Source: Margaritifera margaritifera
Taxonomy: Eukaryota > Mollusca > Bivalvia > Unionida > Margaritiferidae
NCBI GenBank assembly: GCA_029931535.1
Contig: JAQPZY010001684.1
Span: 6,541,501 to 6,605,500, forward strand
DNA: 64,000 nt
Direction of reading: 5' to 3'
Shown one piece after another: positions 45,794 to 57,168 of this stretch. Both the position numbers and the translations under genes were made by a program. The notes under the pieces were generated by a model, which was given only the letters and a program-made list of their open reading frames with translations, was not told where the DNA came from and ran no database searches. Position 1 is the first letter of the stretch. Every line of letters begins with the position of its first letter.

Positions 45794-47175
45794 TCCGAGT
45801 CACCTGTCTTACCAGCTAATTTAACTGATTCAACTGGCTAATGATTTAACACCATTATCTGAATGTTCTCCTAATGGGCAACTGATTTGTATATCTTCTT
45901 GCACACCTTGCCTGAACAATTTACAGATACTCTTCACAACTGCTGTCATGTCACCATCTCTTACAACTTTGCTTCTTGGTTTAATATCTTTTATTCCTCT
46001 GAACACAACCTGCAGTTAATTTGGATGTTACATGTAACTTTATCCCTTATAAAACTGTTCAGTTTTTTTATGAAGAAGCTGTACATACATCTTTTTAAAA
46101 GTGTGTTTTGTGACAGGGAATGAAATCTGTCTTGCCACAAATTCAAATTTCTACTTTACTTTGGTTTACAGTACACGTCTTCATGGTCAAATGGAGTTTT
46201 CAAGTGGAAAATAAATAAAATCTTAAAGGGCAGGCATAGTAAAATATATCTGGCTAACCAGTCCTTTTTAATTTTTGTTGAAGACTGGGAAATTCAGAAT
46301 CATTTGGGTGTGATTAATGAAAAAAATTGTCCAAAAAAAAGCTAAAATGCCCAATTTAGTGCTTTAAATCCATTAAAGAACAAACTAGAGCGTTTGTAAA
46401 ACAAATCTTCATGCTTCTCCACTTCGACCCCTCTCCCCCTTCCCCCACCTCCTTTGCCTCTAGGAACAAATCTCTATGGGGAAGAATATAGAGAGGCCAG
46501 TGTTTGTTACATATTCATCTTTTCATACTCAGTAGGTGTATATCGGTATACTGTGGGGATTTCAATAGTTTCTTAGTTATTACCAAGGGGCCACCATTGG
46601 ATGAATCTTGAGCATAATCCTAGTGCCTTGTTCAAAACCCATCTGAATCGCGTTGGCACCTGAGCCATTTATAAGTCTGAAAGATACACACAAATTCTTA
46701 CATATGTTGATCTTATATTTTGGGAGTTACATGTATTTTGAATTTATGTACAACTACTTCCACCACTATCACTGCCCCAAGGTGCTGCATCAAAATTCTA
46801 AAACTCCTGTGCACATCTACAGCACTACCCACACTCCCCCCACCCTGGCATCACATCCAAAGGTTTGAAGTCACTATTTTGAATGGATGAACACGTGCAC
46901 AGGGACAGCAAGATCACATAATCCCATCCTGTTCATAAAAAGGGCTATAAATACCATAATTACACAGACACAAAAGAAAGGACTCGTTTATGAACAAAAC
47001 AAAAAAATTAAGGATCATGGTTGTTATATCATTTTTTTTATGGATTGTACTATAACAGCTATAAAATATAATTGCTATTTAAAAGTTATCATTATTATTT
47101 AGTAGTAGTAGAGAATTAACATCAAGCTGGTGGGTGAGAGAGAGAGAGGGTAGTACATTATAAAATGAATGTGTC

Positions 47176-47178
<3 letters not shown>
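45794..47178. other. No recognisable gene
   Basis: AT-rich single-copy-looking DNA with short frames only. Confidence 0.55.

Positions 47179-47260
<82 letters not shown>
47179..47260. repeat. (TA)n microsatellite
   Basis: About 41 TA units just left of the long-TIR element. Confidence 0.95.
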
Positions 47261-47267
<7 letters not shown>

Positions 47268-47328
47268 ACGAAATTTCAAAAACACAGTAAAAAAAAATAA
47301 AGAAATCTTTCTTTTTTTTTTTCATTAG

Positions 47329-47662
47329 GAAATAGTCATACATTTGCCACAAATAATCTGCAGGTAAACACAATCCAGGAAATGTTGTCAATAATACACA
47401 CATGAATTTGTCCAAGATTTAAAGGAAGCGTATCATCTTGTGGAATCTAATTGTTGTAAAATCGCACAGGATTGAATCGCGTCGATAGGATAATCTTTCT
47501 TGCAAAGCATTGTTTTTAAAAAAAATCCTCTTGTACTGTCACTCCGTTCGGTTTTGCCATAAGGCTGGGAAAGTTTTTCATTCATCAATTCCTACGAAAT
47601 GCTAGTAGCTTGATAAATTGACTGACTCAAGGCGCAGTGTGAAATCGCGACTCTATCGGATA
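47329..47662. repeat. Left arm of the long inverted repeat
   Basis: Partner of 52742-53098. Differs by small indels, e.g. an extra A8 run in 'tttaaaaaaaatcc'. Confidence 0.85.
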
Positions 47663-48459
47663 ACAGCTGAATTTCATCTGAGACAGATTGGGTTTCTTAA
47701 AAAAATTAAAAATAAAAAATAAAAAATGTTACTCGTTATATACTGCCGAAACCCAGGTTAAGAGTTGTTTCTGGTAAGATTATGAGTTTGAAGACACCCA
47801 GTGGAAAATATTACTGTCGAGATTTTTTTTTTTTTTTTGTTTGTTTGTTTGTTACATTTTCAAACTAAAAGCACATTTTGACTTGAAGATAAGATTTTTC
47901 TTGTAAGGTCGTAACATTTTTCTGTTCCGATTGTAAGATTTTGGCGTAAGCTAAGATTTCTTGTACTGTAAGGTTGTGGGTTTGTGCAAGTTTTGAAAAC
48001 AGCAAAACTTAATTTCAAAACGGGGGTAGAGAAGCCGTAACTAAACTCTAGATAAAATATTATGAATGAAATCTACCCTTTGAAGCAACACGCAACTGTT
48101 CTACATTTTGCATCACATAGACATTTTGACCACGGCCATTGTTTTCTTCCTTTGCGTCAGTACATGTTCGAATCCAAGATTGCATTGATGAAAAGATACA
48201 CACTGTATTAATCACACAGGACGTCTTTGGCATAGTCAGCTACCTCTTGAGTTCAAGTGTCGAATACAGACTTTTCCAATCCCGTACATTCTTCTAGTCG
48301 TAATTCTGTTGATGTAACCAACTTGCTATACACACTCCTTGGTAAGTGTGAAAAGTAGATAAAGTGCGACAAATTTCTTCTTCACACGGGGGTACGGTGC
48401 ACTTTTAACACAATAAGTTTTTTATGCACAGATAATGATTTGGCTGTCATGTTTTTACA

Positions 48460-48560
48460 TGTACTCTTCATAAATTTGCCACAGAGAATCTGGTAAACAA
48501 AACGCAAGAAATGTAGTCCAAAATTCAAAGGAACCGTCTCATCTCGTGGAATCAGTTCTT
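48460..48560. repeat. Partial extra copy of the left arm
   Basis: 'aaatttgccacagagaatct' and 'ggaaccgtctcatctcgtgg' match left-arm words 'catttgccacaaataatctg' and 'ggaagcgtatcatcttgtgg' in the same order. Confidence 0.7.
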
Positions 48561-49349
48561 TTAAGAGTACTTGGTAATTTACTCAGTCTTGAACGCTGCC
48601 TTTGATTTCCTTCCATGGAATTTGATGCAGCACTGATGACAGAAGTAGTGGCATCGAGAGCCTTTATCCATGTAGAGTTTTGTGTCTGTGGTAGTTTTTC
48701 CCAAGAAACAGTCTTCTTATACTATAGGAGTAGCAATAGTTCAAAAATCGAGAAATGATTTTGAATTTGCGTTTCACTTGAATCTTTACAGTCCGAGTAA
48801 ATATGTTCTCGTAACTCCGAAGGCAGATTCTGAATGTGTTCTTCGAAATCACACATACGAGCTGGTAATCTTAAAATATCCATGTGGATCATATTCTGGA
48901 GTAAACAGGAAAATTCTGTTTTTTCGCTAAAGTGCGTGTTACCGCTCTCTTTGCTCCTATCCTATCTAGTGGTTTCTTTTCTTTGACATTGTGGACATTT
49001 AGCTTTCATAAAATTTGGAGTCAGTCTAGAAGCATAGTCCTTAATATAAAATATAGTCGAAGGTCAACCATTCTCTATCATATTATAATAATTTATGCTG
49101 ATGTCGGTTTTGAAATACAAGCATAATCAATGTTGAGATTGAAATCCAGACAAGAAAATACATGTCTTGGGATTAAAATGCAAATCTTGTGTTCATTATT
49201 AGTCTTTTGCATGGCCAAACAGAAAAAGAAAAAAAAAAAATTAACTAAGTAGTATAAGGGGTATGCATAGGGCTATCGCTTATGGATATTTAACACGGAC
49301 CAGTCCGATTCGAGGTATTGTTGCAAAAATTAAAATTCAGTAATCTAAT

Positions 49350-49595
49350 GTACAATACCCAGTTAACTACTATCTAGCACCCAAACTATACCGTTAACAC
49401 GCCGTTTGGAGTGACCAACACCCAGTTATCTACAATCCAGTACCCTGTAATCTAATATCCAACACCCACACTATATGATCAACACGTCATTTAGAGTGGC
49501 CAACACCCAGATATCTACTATCCAAAACCCAGTGATCTACAATCCCAAACTCCGGCATCTACTATCAAGCACCCGGTTATCTACAATCCAACTAT
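49350..49595 (+). repeat. 'caacacccagttatctacta' irregular tandem repeat
   Basis: About 8-9 irregular repeats of 'acccagt[at]atctac[at]atccaa' type, including two 'aacacg[ct]c[ga]tttggagtg' words. Same family as the inverted block at 16865-17015. Confidence 0.7.
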
Positions 49596-49599
49596 TGTT

Positions 49600-50435
49600 C
49601 CCACTAAATTGTATGCTACTGCAACAATAAAACCAGTTTCTTCGCTAAATGTATATGGTACTGCAACAGTAAAAATCAGTTGATTTACTAAAATGGGTGC
49701 TACTGGAACAGTAATAGTTTTGTTGTTTTTTTTCTCACTAAAATGTGTGCTGTTGGAAAAGTAACAGTCAGTTTCTTCACTAAAATGTGTGTTATTGTAA
49801 CAGTAAAAGTCAGTTTACATTTGTATGCTGCCACAACAGTAAAAGTCAGTTTGTTCACTAAAATATGTGTTGCTGAATTAGTAAAAGTTAAGTTTTTTTT
49901 TATACAAAAATGTGTGCTACTACAACTGTAAAAGTCAGTTTCTTTACTAAAATGTGTGGTATTGTGACAGTAAAAGTCAGTTTTTTTTCACTAAAATGTG
50001 TGCTACGGTAACAGTAAAAAGCAGTCTTTTCCCACTGAAAATGGGCGCTACTGCAACAGTAAAAGTTAGTTTCTTTATTAAAATGGGTGCTACTGAAACA
50101 ATGAAAATTAGTTTTTTTTCATTAAATTGTATGCTACTGCAAGAGAAAAAGTCAGTTTCTTCACTAAATTATATGCTACTGCAACGGTAAAAGTAAGCTA
50201 TTTTTCACTAACTTGTGTGCTACTGCAAGAGTAAAATGCCAGTTTCTTTACTAAATTGTATGCTACTGTAAAAGTAGTCATTTTTGGTGGTGGGTTGGTG
50301 GTGGTTGGGGATTGGTTGCACTAAAATGTGTGCTACTGCAATAGTAAAAGTAAGTTTTTAACTAAATTGTGTGCGCAGCAACAATAAAGTCAGTTTTCTT
50401 AAATAAATTGTATGCTACTGCAGCAGTAAAATGAT
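49600..50435. repeat. ~42 bp minisatellite, block 1 (about 19 diverged units)
   Basis: Unit 'gctactgcaacagtaaaagt' + 'cagtttcttcactaaaatgtgt'. Strongly diverged with many small indels, so old. Same family as 52015-52375. Confidence 0.9.
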
Positions 50436-50775
50436 ACTTAACCTATTTTGCATTTGCTGACCCGCGAACTTTTGCAGCATCCCAATTTATAAAACGCGAT
50501 TATTATTATACTGTATCAATAAAAAAAAAAAAAAAAAATTTATGTATCATAGTTGGGAGTTCCATTATCTTTTTCAACGGGAAAAACTAAATTACATCGA
50601 AGTTATGTATCATACATTGAGTGTTTTGTACTTGTTACAATAATTTTTCTGTCTGTATGTAAAAATGCCTATCATACACAAGCAATGGTAGGAGTGCTTA
50701 CACACACTATGCTCACAGACATACTTATATACTATCACACAAGAGGGATAAGAGGTTAAAGTTTATTTTTAAAGT

Positions 50776-51450
50776 TTATTTTTTGTGGAAGACATAGACA
50801 TACACAAACATAAAAACACATAGATTGGCAACGATTGAATAGTATCTCTGTCTCCTAGAGAATTTGGTGGCCCTGAAAAGGACCGTTGGATTTTTGGGGT
50901 AAAAATATATGGACTTGACAACATCAACCGCAACTGCCTTAAGCCTTTTCCAAGTCCATGGCCTACTCCTGCTGTTGTGGAAGAAGCAATAGTGGTTGCC
51001 GCTGCTGCTTGACATCGGTGTAGGTCTCTTGCTCTTAGGTTTCTCCAAAGAAGTTTGGTACATTTTTCTCAAGTGTTTTAACTCTGGCAAAACGTCTTGT
51101 AAGACACTAACAATTATGTTTTCACTCTCTTCCTTCTGTTTACTGTTCAAAGGTTTCTTCTTCTTCTCTTGCTGCTTTCTCTTTTCCTCTTCTTCTTGTA
51201 GCAAAAGTGTATGTTCTTTTTGGCGTAGCAAAAAGTCTCAAACTCTTCCTTTTGTTTTCTTTCTGAAATTAGCATAGACTGGTAATAATGGAGAAGGACG
51301 TGAAGGTGGTACAACCAGCAAGAATTCTTGCGAAGAAGATGGGAAATCACACAAAGCCCAATTCAAGTCATCCACCTCTGGAAGAATACTCACTACAGCA
51401 GCAGCAATAGTCATGCGATAACTCCGAACTACAGGCGCACCCCAACACAA
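50776..51450 (-). pseudogene. Unrecognised frames with a Lys/Glu-rich coiled coil
   Basis: Two overlapping minus frames. 51450-51238 reads 'MTIAAAVVSILPEVDDLNWA' and 'FLLVVPPSRPSPLLPVYANF'. 51231-50776 reads 'LLLQEEEEKRKQQEKKKKPL', then 'ENIIVSVLQDVLPELKHLRK', then a tail. The first part is protein-like and the second strongly coiled-coil. The stop between them suggests a broken ORF of the enclosing element. No family recognised; it could be a gag- or ORF1-like protein. Confidence 0.4.
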
Positions 51451-51470
51451 AGTCTACAATTCAGCCATGT

Positions 51471-51473
<3 letters not shown>

Positions 51474-51549
<76 letters not shown>
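51474..51549. repeat. (TA)n microsatellite next to the Penelope-like fragment
   Basis: About 38 TA units at the 3' side of the minus-strand RT fragment. Confidence 0.95.
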
Positions 51550-51553
<4 letters not shown>

Positions 51554-51925
51554 GCAAATTCAAGAAATATTTTGAAATTGTCGCCCGTTTCGATCCATTT
51601 TGATTCTATGTCGTCAATAAATCTGCACCAGCTTAGAGGTCTATTGGGTGCCTCGTTGAGGAGCTTTTGCTCGAGACTTCCCATAAAAAAAAATATTGGT
51701 ATACGAAGGTGCCGTTTTGGTGCCCATTGCAGTTCCATTGATTTGTATTAAGTGTTGGTTGTTGAATACAAAGTTGTTAAACTTAAGAGCAGGTGTTAAG
51801 AGTTTGACCAAATAGTATGTAGGTGAGGAAGGATCAGGTCAACCGTCCCATGCTTAATTGCAGGCTGATACCTTCCTCGTGTGGGATATTGGTGTATAAG
51901 GAACAAACGTTCATAGTTACGAGGA
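51550..51925 (-). pseudogene. Penelope-like element reverse transcriptase fragment
   Basis: On the minus strand, 'MNVCSLYTNIPHEEGI' (motif A region; the usual Asp is Asn), then '[17 protein letters not shown]' (motif B), then '[19 protein letters not shown]' leading to '[11 protein letters not shown]' (motif C, both Asp kept) and '[10 protein letters not shown]'. This motif series is specific to Penelope-like RTs. At least two frame changes (near 51690 and 51860). No GIY-YIG endonuclease seen. It ends at the (TA)n tract. Confidence 0.85.
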
Positions 51926-52014
51926 GAGTGTTAGTTTTGGGGTGTTTTGGTTACGAGGGCAGTATGGAAGGTTAGTTTTCTGTGTTTTATATATTTAATA
52001 TTGAAAGTGACGTC

Positions 52015-52375
52015 ACGTGTCATCATTTGCTACTGCAACAGTAAAAGTCAGTTTTTCACTAAAATTGTACTACTGGAACAGTAAAGTGGAGAGTGTTATC
52101 TGGAAGGTTAGTTTTCGATGTTTTAGTTACGAGGAGAGTATTATCTGGAAGGTTAGTTTTCGGTGTTTTATATTTATACATATTGAAAGTGACGTTACGT
52201 GTCATCTGTTGCTACTGCAACAGTAAAAGTAAGTTTTCACTAAAATTGTACTACTGGAACAGTAAAATTCAGGGTTTTTTTCTCACTAAAATTGTGCTAC
52301 TGCAACAGTAAAAGTAAGTTTGCTTCACTAAATTGTGTGGTACTGCACCAGTAAAAGTCAGTAGTTTGTTGTGCC
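52015..52375. repeat. ~42 bp minisatellite, block 2, with an 80 bp higher-order unit
   Basis: 'tactgcaacagtaaaagt' units reappear, interleaved with duplicated 'gagagt.ttatctggaaggtt' and 'ttgaaagtgacgt[ct]acgtgtcat' pieces (about 52000-52230), giving a higher-order repeat. Confidence 0.85.
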
Positions 52376-52741
52376 ATGAAAGAAAAAGCATGATTATTCT
52401 GTTTGTTTGTAAAATGTAAATTTGTTGTACCATGAAAGAAAGAAAACATGGACCTTTTGAAATGGAAATTTGTTGCAACATGAAAGAAAGAAAAAAGGAT
52501 TTTGTTGTGTTTTTTTGTTGTTTCTTTTTGCAATGTGAATTTGTTGAACTGTGAAAGAACACATGATTTTTTTTAAAATGTAAATTGTTTTGAAAGGCTA
52601 GTGCTATATTTTGCTTCCCAAATCTAAATCCTTCCATACTCCAGCCATGAAATATGCCCCGTCTTTGAAATTGTTGTATTAGGTTTATTTTGCTTTGCAT
52701 TTTCAAGACAACTTAATCTACCTTAAATGAATTTCGAACGT

Positions 52742-53098
52742 CTCCCGATAGAGTCGCATTTCACTCCGCACCTTATGTAAGTTGAAGTCAGTTTTTATCA
52801 AGCTACTGGCATTTCGTAAGAAACTGGTGAATCAAAAAATTAGCCAGGTTTATGGCAAAACCGAAAAAGTGACAGTACAATAGAGGATATTTATTCTGAG
52901 AATATTCCATCGTCGACTGAAAAATAGTATTACCATTGTATCAACGCAATTCAATCCTATGCCATTTTACAAATATAAGACTTCTCAAGAGGATGTGCTT
53001 CCCATGAAGTTGGACGACATATCGTGTGTGTTATTGACTACATTTCGTTGAATTTCGTTTACCTGCAGATTCTTTGTCGCAAATTTATGACTATTTCC
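52742..53098. repeat. Right arm of the long inverted repeat
   Basis: Reverse complement of 47329-47662. Confidence 0.85.
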
Positions 53099-53243
53099 GC
53101 AACGAAAAACAATCTAGTGTTTTGTAACTTACTTTTTGAAATTTCATTGTAATTGCATCCAAAGGGAATACATAAAAAAAGTGTCTTGATTTATTTTTTA
53201 AATATAAGAAGATATTCATACACACATACACTTTATAATGTAC

Positions 53244-53244
<1 letters not shown>

Positions 53245-53289
<45 letters not shown>

Positions 53290-53306
53290 CTCTCTCTCTC
53301 TCTTTC
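53245..53306. repeat. (CT)n(CA)n(CT)n compound microsatellite
   Basis: About 8 CT, 14 CA and 10 CT units in a row. Confidence 0.95.
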
Positions 53307-53309
53307 CAT

Positions 53310-56300
53310 AATCAGATTCTCTTCTTATTAATAGTTTTTTTTTTTCATGTTAAACTTATAAGGTATTATCCATAAGCTGAACACATCATGCCTATCAATT
53401 GTCTTGTATATCGCCCGAAATTACTAATCCACGTATTTGCCTAGGCTATAAAACCATCTCGGATTGTACTTGCATCGATTGCCCTTAATATGTGGCTTCA
53501 TATTTTTTCGTGGCTTTTAACAAGTATATTTGGTTGAACTTCTTTATCTATCCCAAACTGTAGGTGGAAGAGGTTTTGGTTTCAAATGTTGTACATCCAA
53601 AGTATTCCCAGTTTATTAAGAACCTTTGGTATTAATTATATAGGGTAGTCACAAATATGGTGTAGTTTGATAATTGCAGCAATATTGGCTCATTCGACTT
53701 TCAATCTATTTAGTTTCTGAAGCTTTTAGATTGTTGATGTTAATTATGACCAGGTTGGAACATAGACCCAACAAGAAATAAGAAGAAAGTCAATAAAATA
53801 ATAGCAGGCCAATAATGCAATTAATTACATAAATTCTTTTTAAATACAAAAAACATTGCTGAGCAGCATTTTGTAAAAATATTTTGCTCAAAGAACGGTA
53901 TCAAAAGTTGTATTTCTAAATTTTGTCAGTAGATGTATTCCAGAATGAAGATAATTGCAGAAAATTTAAAACATGTCACACTCATTAATAATCAGTATCA
54001 TTTTCTGAGTCGACTGATCAAACTACGGGTTACGCTAATCGAAAATTATTATGTGATCTCTCTCTCTCTCTCTCTCTTATTTGTGCATGTAATAAACTCA
54101 TTTTGTTACCAAGATATGGAAGATGCATTTTAAAGAAAAGAAAGCCTGTAATTTATATTTTTTTTTTTTTTTTAGACTTGTGATAGCCATATGTGGCTGC
54201 GATAGACTTCCATTCTATGTACTACGTCAAAAGATTATTCGGAGGAAAATAAAATTAATTTTATATGGTTTGCTTTATGTACCTCTAGAAGCCAATTTTA
54301 GGTGAAAAATATCAAAACTTTACCTTATTGCATTTCCCAGTCTATACTACAAGTCAAAATTCGTTTTCCACTAATATCTTATTAGTTATATAGTGTTTGG
54401 TTTTGTGACAAGAAGAAATATTTTCATTCAGTAGTTAATGTTTGTTTTAAAACATCGGTGTTTAAAATAGCATAAAAGCTTGTCATCAAAGGTGCCAACA
54501 AATCGCTGTTAGGAACTGTGAGTACATGTACTTCCTGTCAGAATGTTGTTGACTCAAGTCAGGAAGCTAACGCGTGGTGTGAATGATTACAGAGTAAGAA
54601 TGTCATTCCATTGGTGGTGTCTGATGATATATTCACAAAATAGCGACGAACAAAGTAACCTTTGTCATGAAAATCACTTCGTTAAAGACATTAACGGCTA
54701 TTGATAGATTGCAGCTGTCAATTCAGTGTCGATGAATTTCGCACATTAACAAATTGCCCTACTCTCTAAAACCAACGAAATTTTCTAAGTCTACACGTAA
54801 AGCTAGAAAAAAACAAGTTCTAGCATATCTCGCGTATCTTTTTTTATTATTTTAATATACAATGCTATTCTTTTCTTACTGAATACACTTTGGAAAGAAT
54901 TATGACATACACGTCATTATGCCCTTTGTAATTCATCGTATATGTATGATATAAATATTATGGCGTTCATTTGTAATTAGTATAGTTGTAGTTATTACTC
55001 AGAAACTTTATCTTCATTCTACAAAATTATTTTTCCTGCACATGTCTTTGAAAGGGCTGACATTTATTCAAGTTGGTAAATATAAATACGCTGTTTACTT
55101 GATAAAAACTTGTCTAAAGGACAAATGCAATAAATTATAACTATCTTACGTGTCTGTCTTTTGCTTTTGTGATAAGATGGGGGTTTTCGTGTTTTATTTG
55201 TATGCTGCTTTCAGTAATTTCTTAAACGTGTATCAGAGAAATAGTATGGAAATAAATGAGAAAGTATGACAATGCATAACCAGTACAGCAAGTACTTTTA
55301 TGAAATATTTTATTGAGAATGAACATGAGTATCACTTGTTGTTGAAAAGCATATAAATTTCTGCACGTGTGTATGTGTGCAGGTACATGTGCATGTACTT
55401 TATAAACAAGGATGTACATTCACAGACCTCTGAGTTACTGTTATGTTGTAGACAGGCAGTTACTCGAACTGAAACATTCGGCGACACCTAGACACAATGA
55501 TGAACTGATGTTCTTGCATAGTCTAGGGAAGTCTCGATGGCCACGATATTATATAACAGTTTCCTATCGTTATGCAGAGAGTTTCTACCCTTGGGTATTA
55601 TACCTATCTTGTATGTTGTAGCTAGGCAATTTTTCTGATGTACACTCTCTCATGGGGCCGGGGAGGGGGGGGGGCATCCAAGACATTTTAAATCTTTTTT
55701 TTCTTCTTCTATGTTTTGCACGTTCATCTGTGCATATTCATAGCTTGACCATTGATAAATATCACAAGCAATGTTACTACTGTAGTCTGTAAGGTAATGG
55801 TATGCATGTGATGCCTGAAAGGAAACATCCAAGCAGGAAGCTCTTTCAAATTTGTTGAAATTATGCCAATACGACATTGCTTACAATATAAACAAACTTT
55901 ATACGACTTCTCCAGTACTGCTAAACTGAATTTGACAGACTTTGACAAAAAAAGATTCTGCTTTCAAATACTGACAAATGGTGCTAATCCGCCATCAACT
56001 TCTGTACTTTCCAATTTGTCTATTAAAGCAAGGAAAGGAACATATGATGAGGAGGACTATTGAGAATAACAGGTTTTTGGTTATTCTGAGTCCTCTCCGT
56101 TATGGAGAAAAGTTAAAACAGATTTTTAGAAATAATGTTAGAATACAGGATTTTTAGAAATAATGTTAGAATACAGGATTTTTAGAAATAATGTTAGAAT
56201 ACAGGATTTTTAGATTTCATTACAACAAGTTATTACAAATTGGCAAAAAAATACACTATTATAAAAATAAATATTGTTTAACTTGAAGCTGAGAAAAAGA

Positions 56301-57168
56301 AATAATACAAGTAACACTCAAAGTAGATCAAAATTATGGATAAGACTAGCTTGGAAAACAAATTAAGTGTATGCAATGTTGGGGAATGCATTTGCTGTAT
56401 TGTGTCATTTTCCCTCATTGCCCACCAAAAACCAATCAGAGCCATTAGATACCTAACAAATAGCATTGCCATACTAAAATGTCAGAAATATGTCGTTTTT
56501 ATGTTATTACACACATATACATTATTTTATGGTATTGCGTATGTTAAATGCCATTAATCACATATTTTAAATGTATCTTTTGTATTTTAAAGCAAATAAT
56601 AACCCAATATGCTTTACTCCTGAAACACTTTCAGATTTAATTACCGTCAATTATCCAAATATCCATATAATCCAGTTTACTGCGTGTGGAGCCTCAAAAT
56701 TTTCGTCCATAAAATAAGGAGTAAAAAAACATTCAATCAACGAAAATTTTCCAGATTTTTTAAATTTTGTGACCATCTTGCAGTCATTTCGCTCACAGCC
56801 AACACTATAGGGATCATTTTTTTTCTTTCTTTTGGTATTAACACTTGCCGAATCCCGAGGGTGTCATTGAAGCCCGAAGGGATTTGGCAAAACGTCGATA
56901 TCAGAAAATAGCACGTATGATCACTATTCTTGGATACCATCCCCCACCCCCCAAAAAGCAACAAAACTGCCTTTTTCAGGTGCAATTTAATTTTTCCCAT
57001 GTAAAGACGCCGATCTAGTATGTTGGCTTTACTTAATCCTTTTCCTGGGTGGAGCTCACCCCAATCAGGTGATGTAAAATTATTGAGCTTCACGCAATAG
57101 AGCCAGCTTATAAGATCTATTGAGAAATAACCACTTTAGTGAATCATTCAGTATAATACGTCATTTTT
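53310..57168. other. Long stretch without a recognisable gene
   Basis: AT-rich; a (CT)n at 54058-54077, a 28 bp tandem repeat at 56118-56215, and a G run at 55664-55672. The plus frame at 55863-56063 ('LTDFDKKRFCFQILTNGANP') is protein-like but short and unrecognised. No splice-linked exon series found. Confidence 0.5.
56118..56215. repeat. Tandem repeat, about 3.5 x 28 bp
   Basis: Unit 'gatttttagaaataatgtta' + 'gaatacag', near perfect. Confidence 0.95.

Larger units (their letters stand above)
47329..53098. mobile_element. 5.8 kb composite element with ~340-355 bp inverted terminal repeats
   Basis: Left arm 47329-47662 and right arm 52742-53098 are reverse complements. The outer pair is 'ggaaatagtcata' / 'tatgactatttcc'; inner pairs are 'gactctatcgg' / 'ccgatagagtc' and 'ggttttgccataa' / 'tatggcaaaacc'. 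A partial third copy of the left arm lies at about 48460-48560 in the same orientation. Between the arms are minisatellites, a dispersed repeat, a Penelope-like RT scrap and an unrecognised coiled-coil frame. No transposase, polymerase B or integrase was recognised, so the class is open. Confidence 0.75.

Noticed and set aside
53091..53309. Open frame with Arg-Glu and Val-Cys runs
   Set aside because: Translation of the (CT)n(CA)n(CT)n compound microsatellite.
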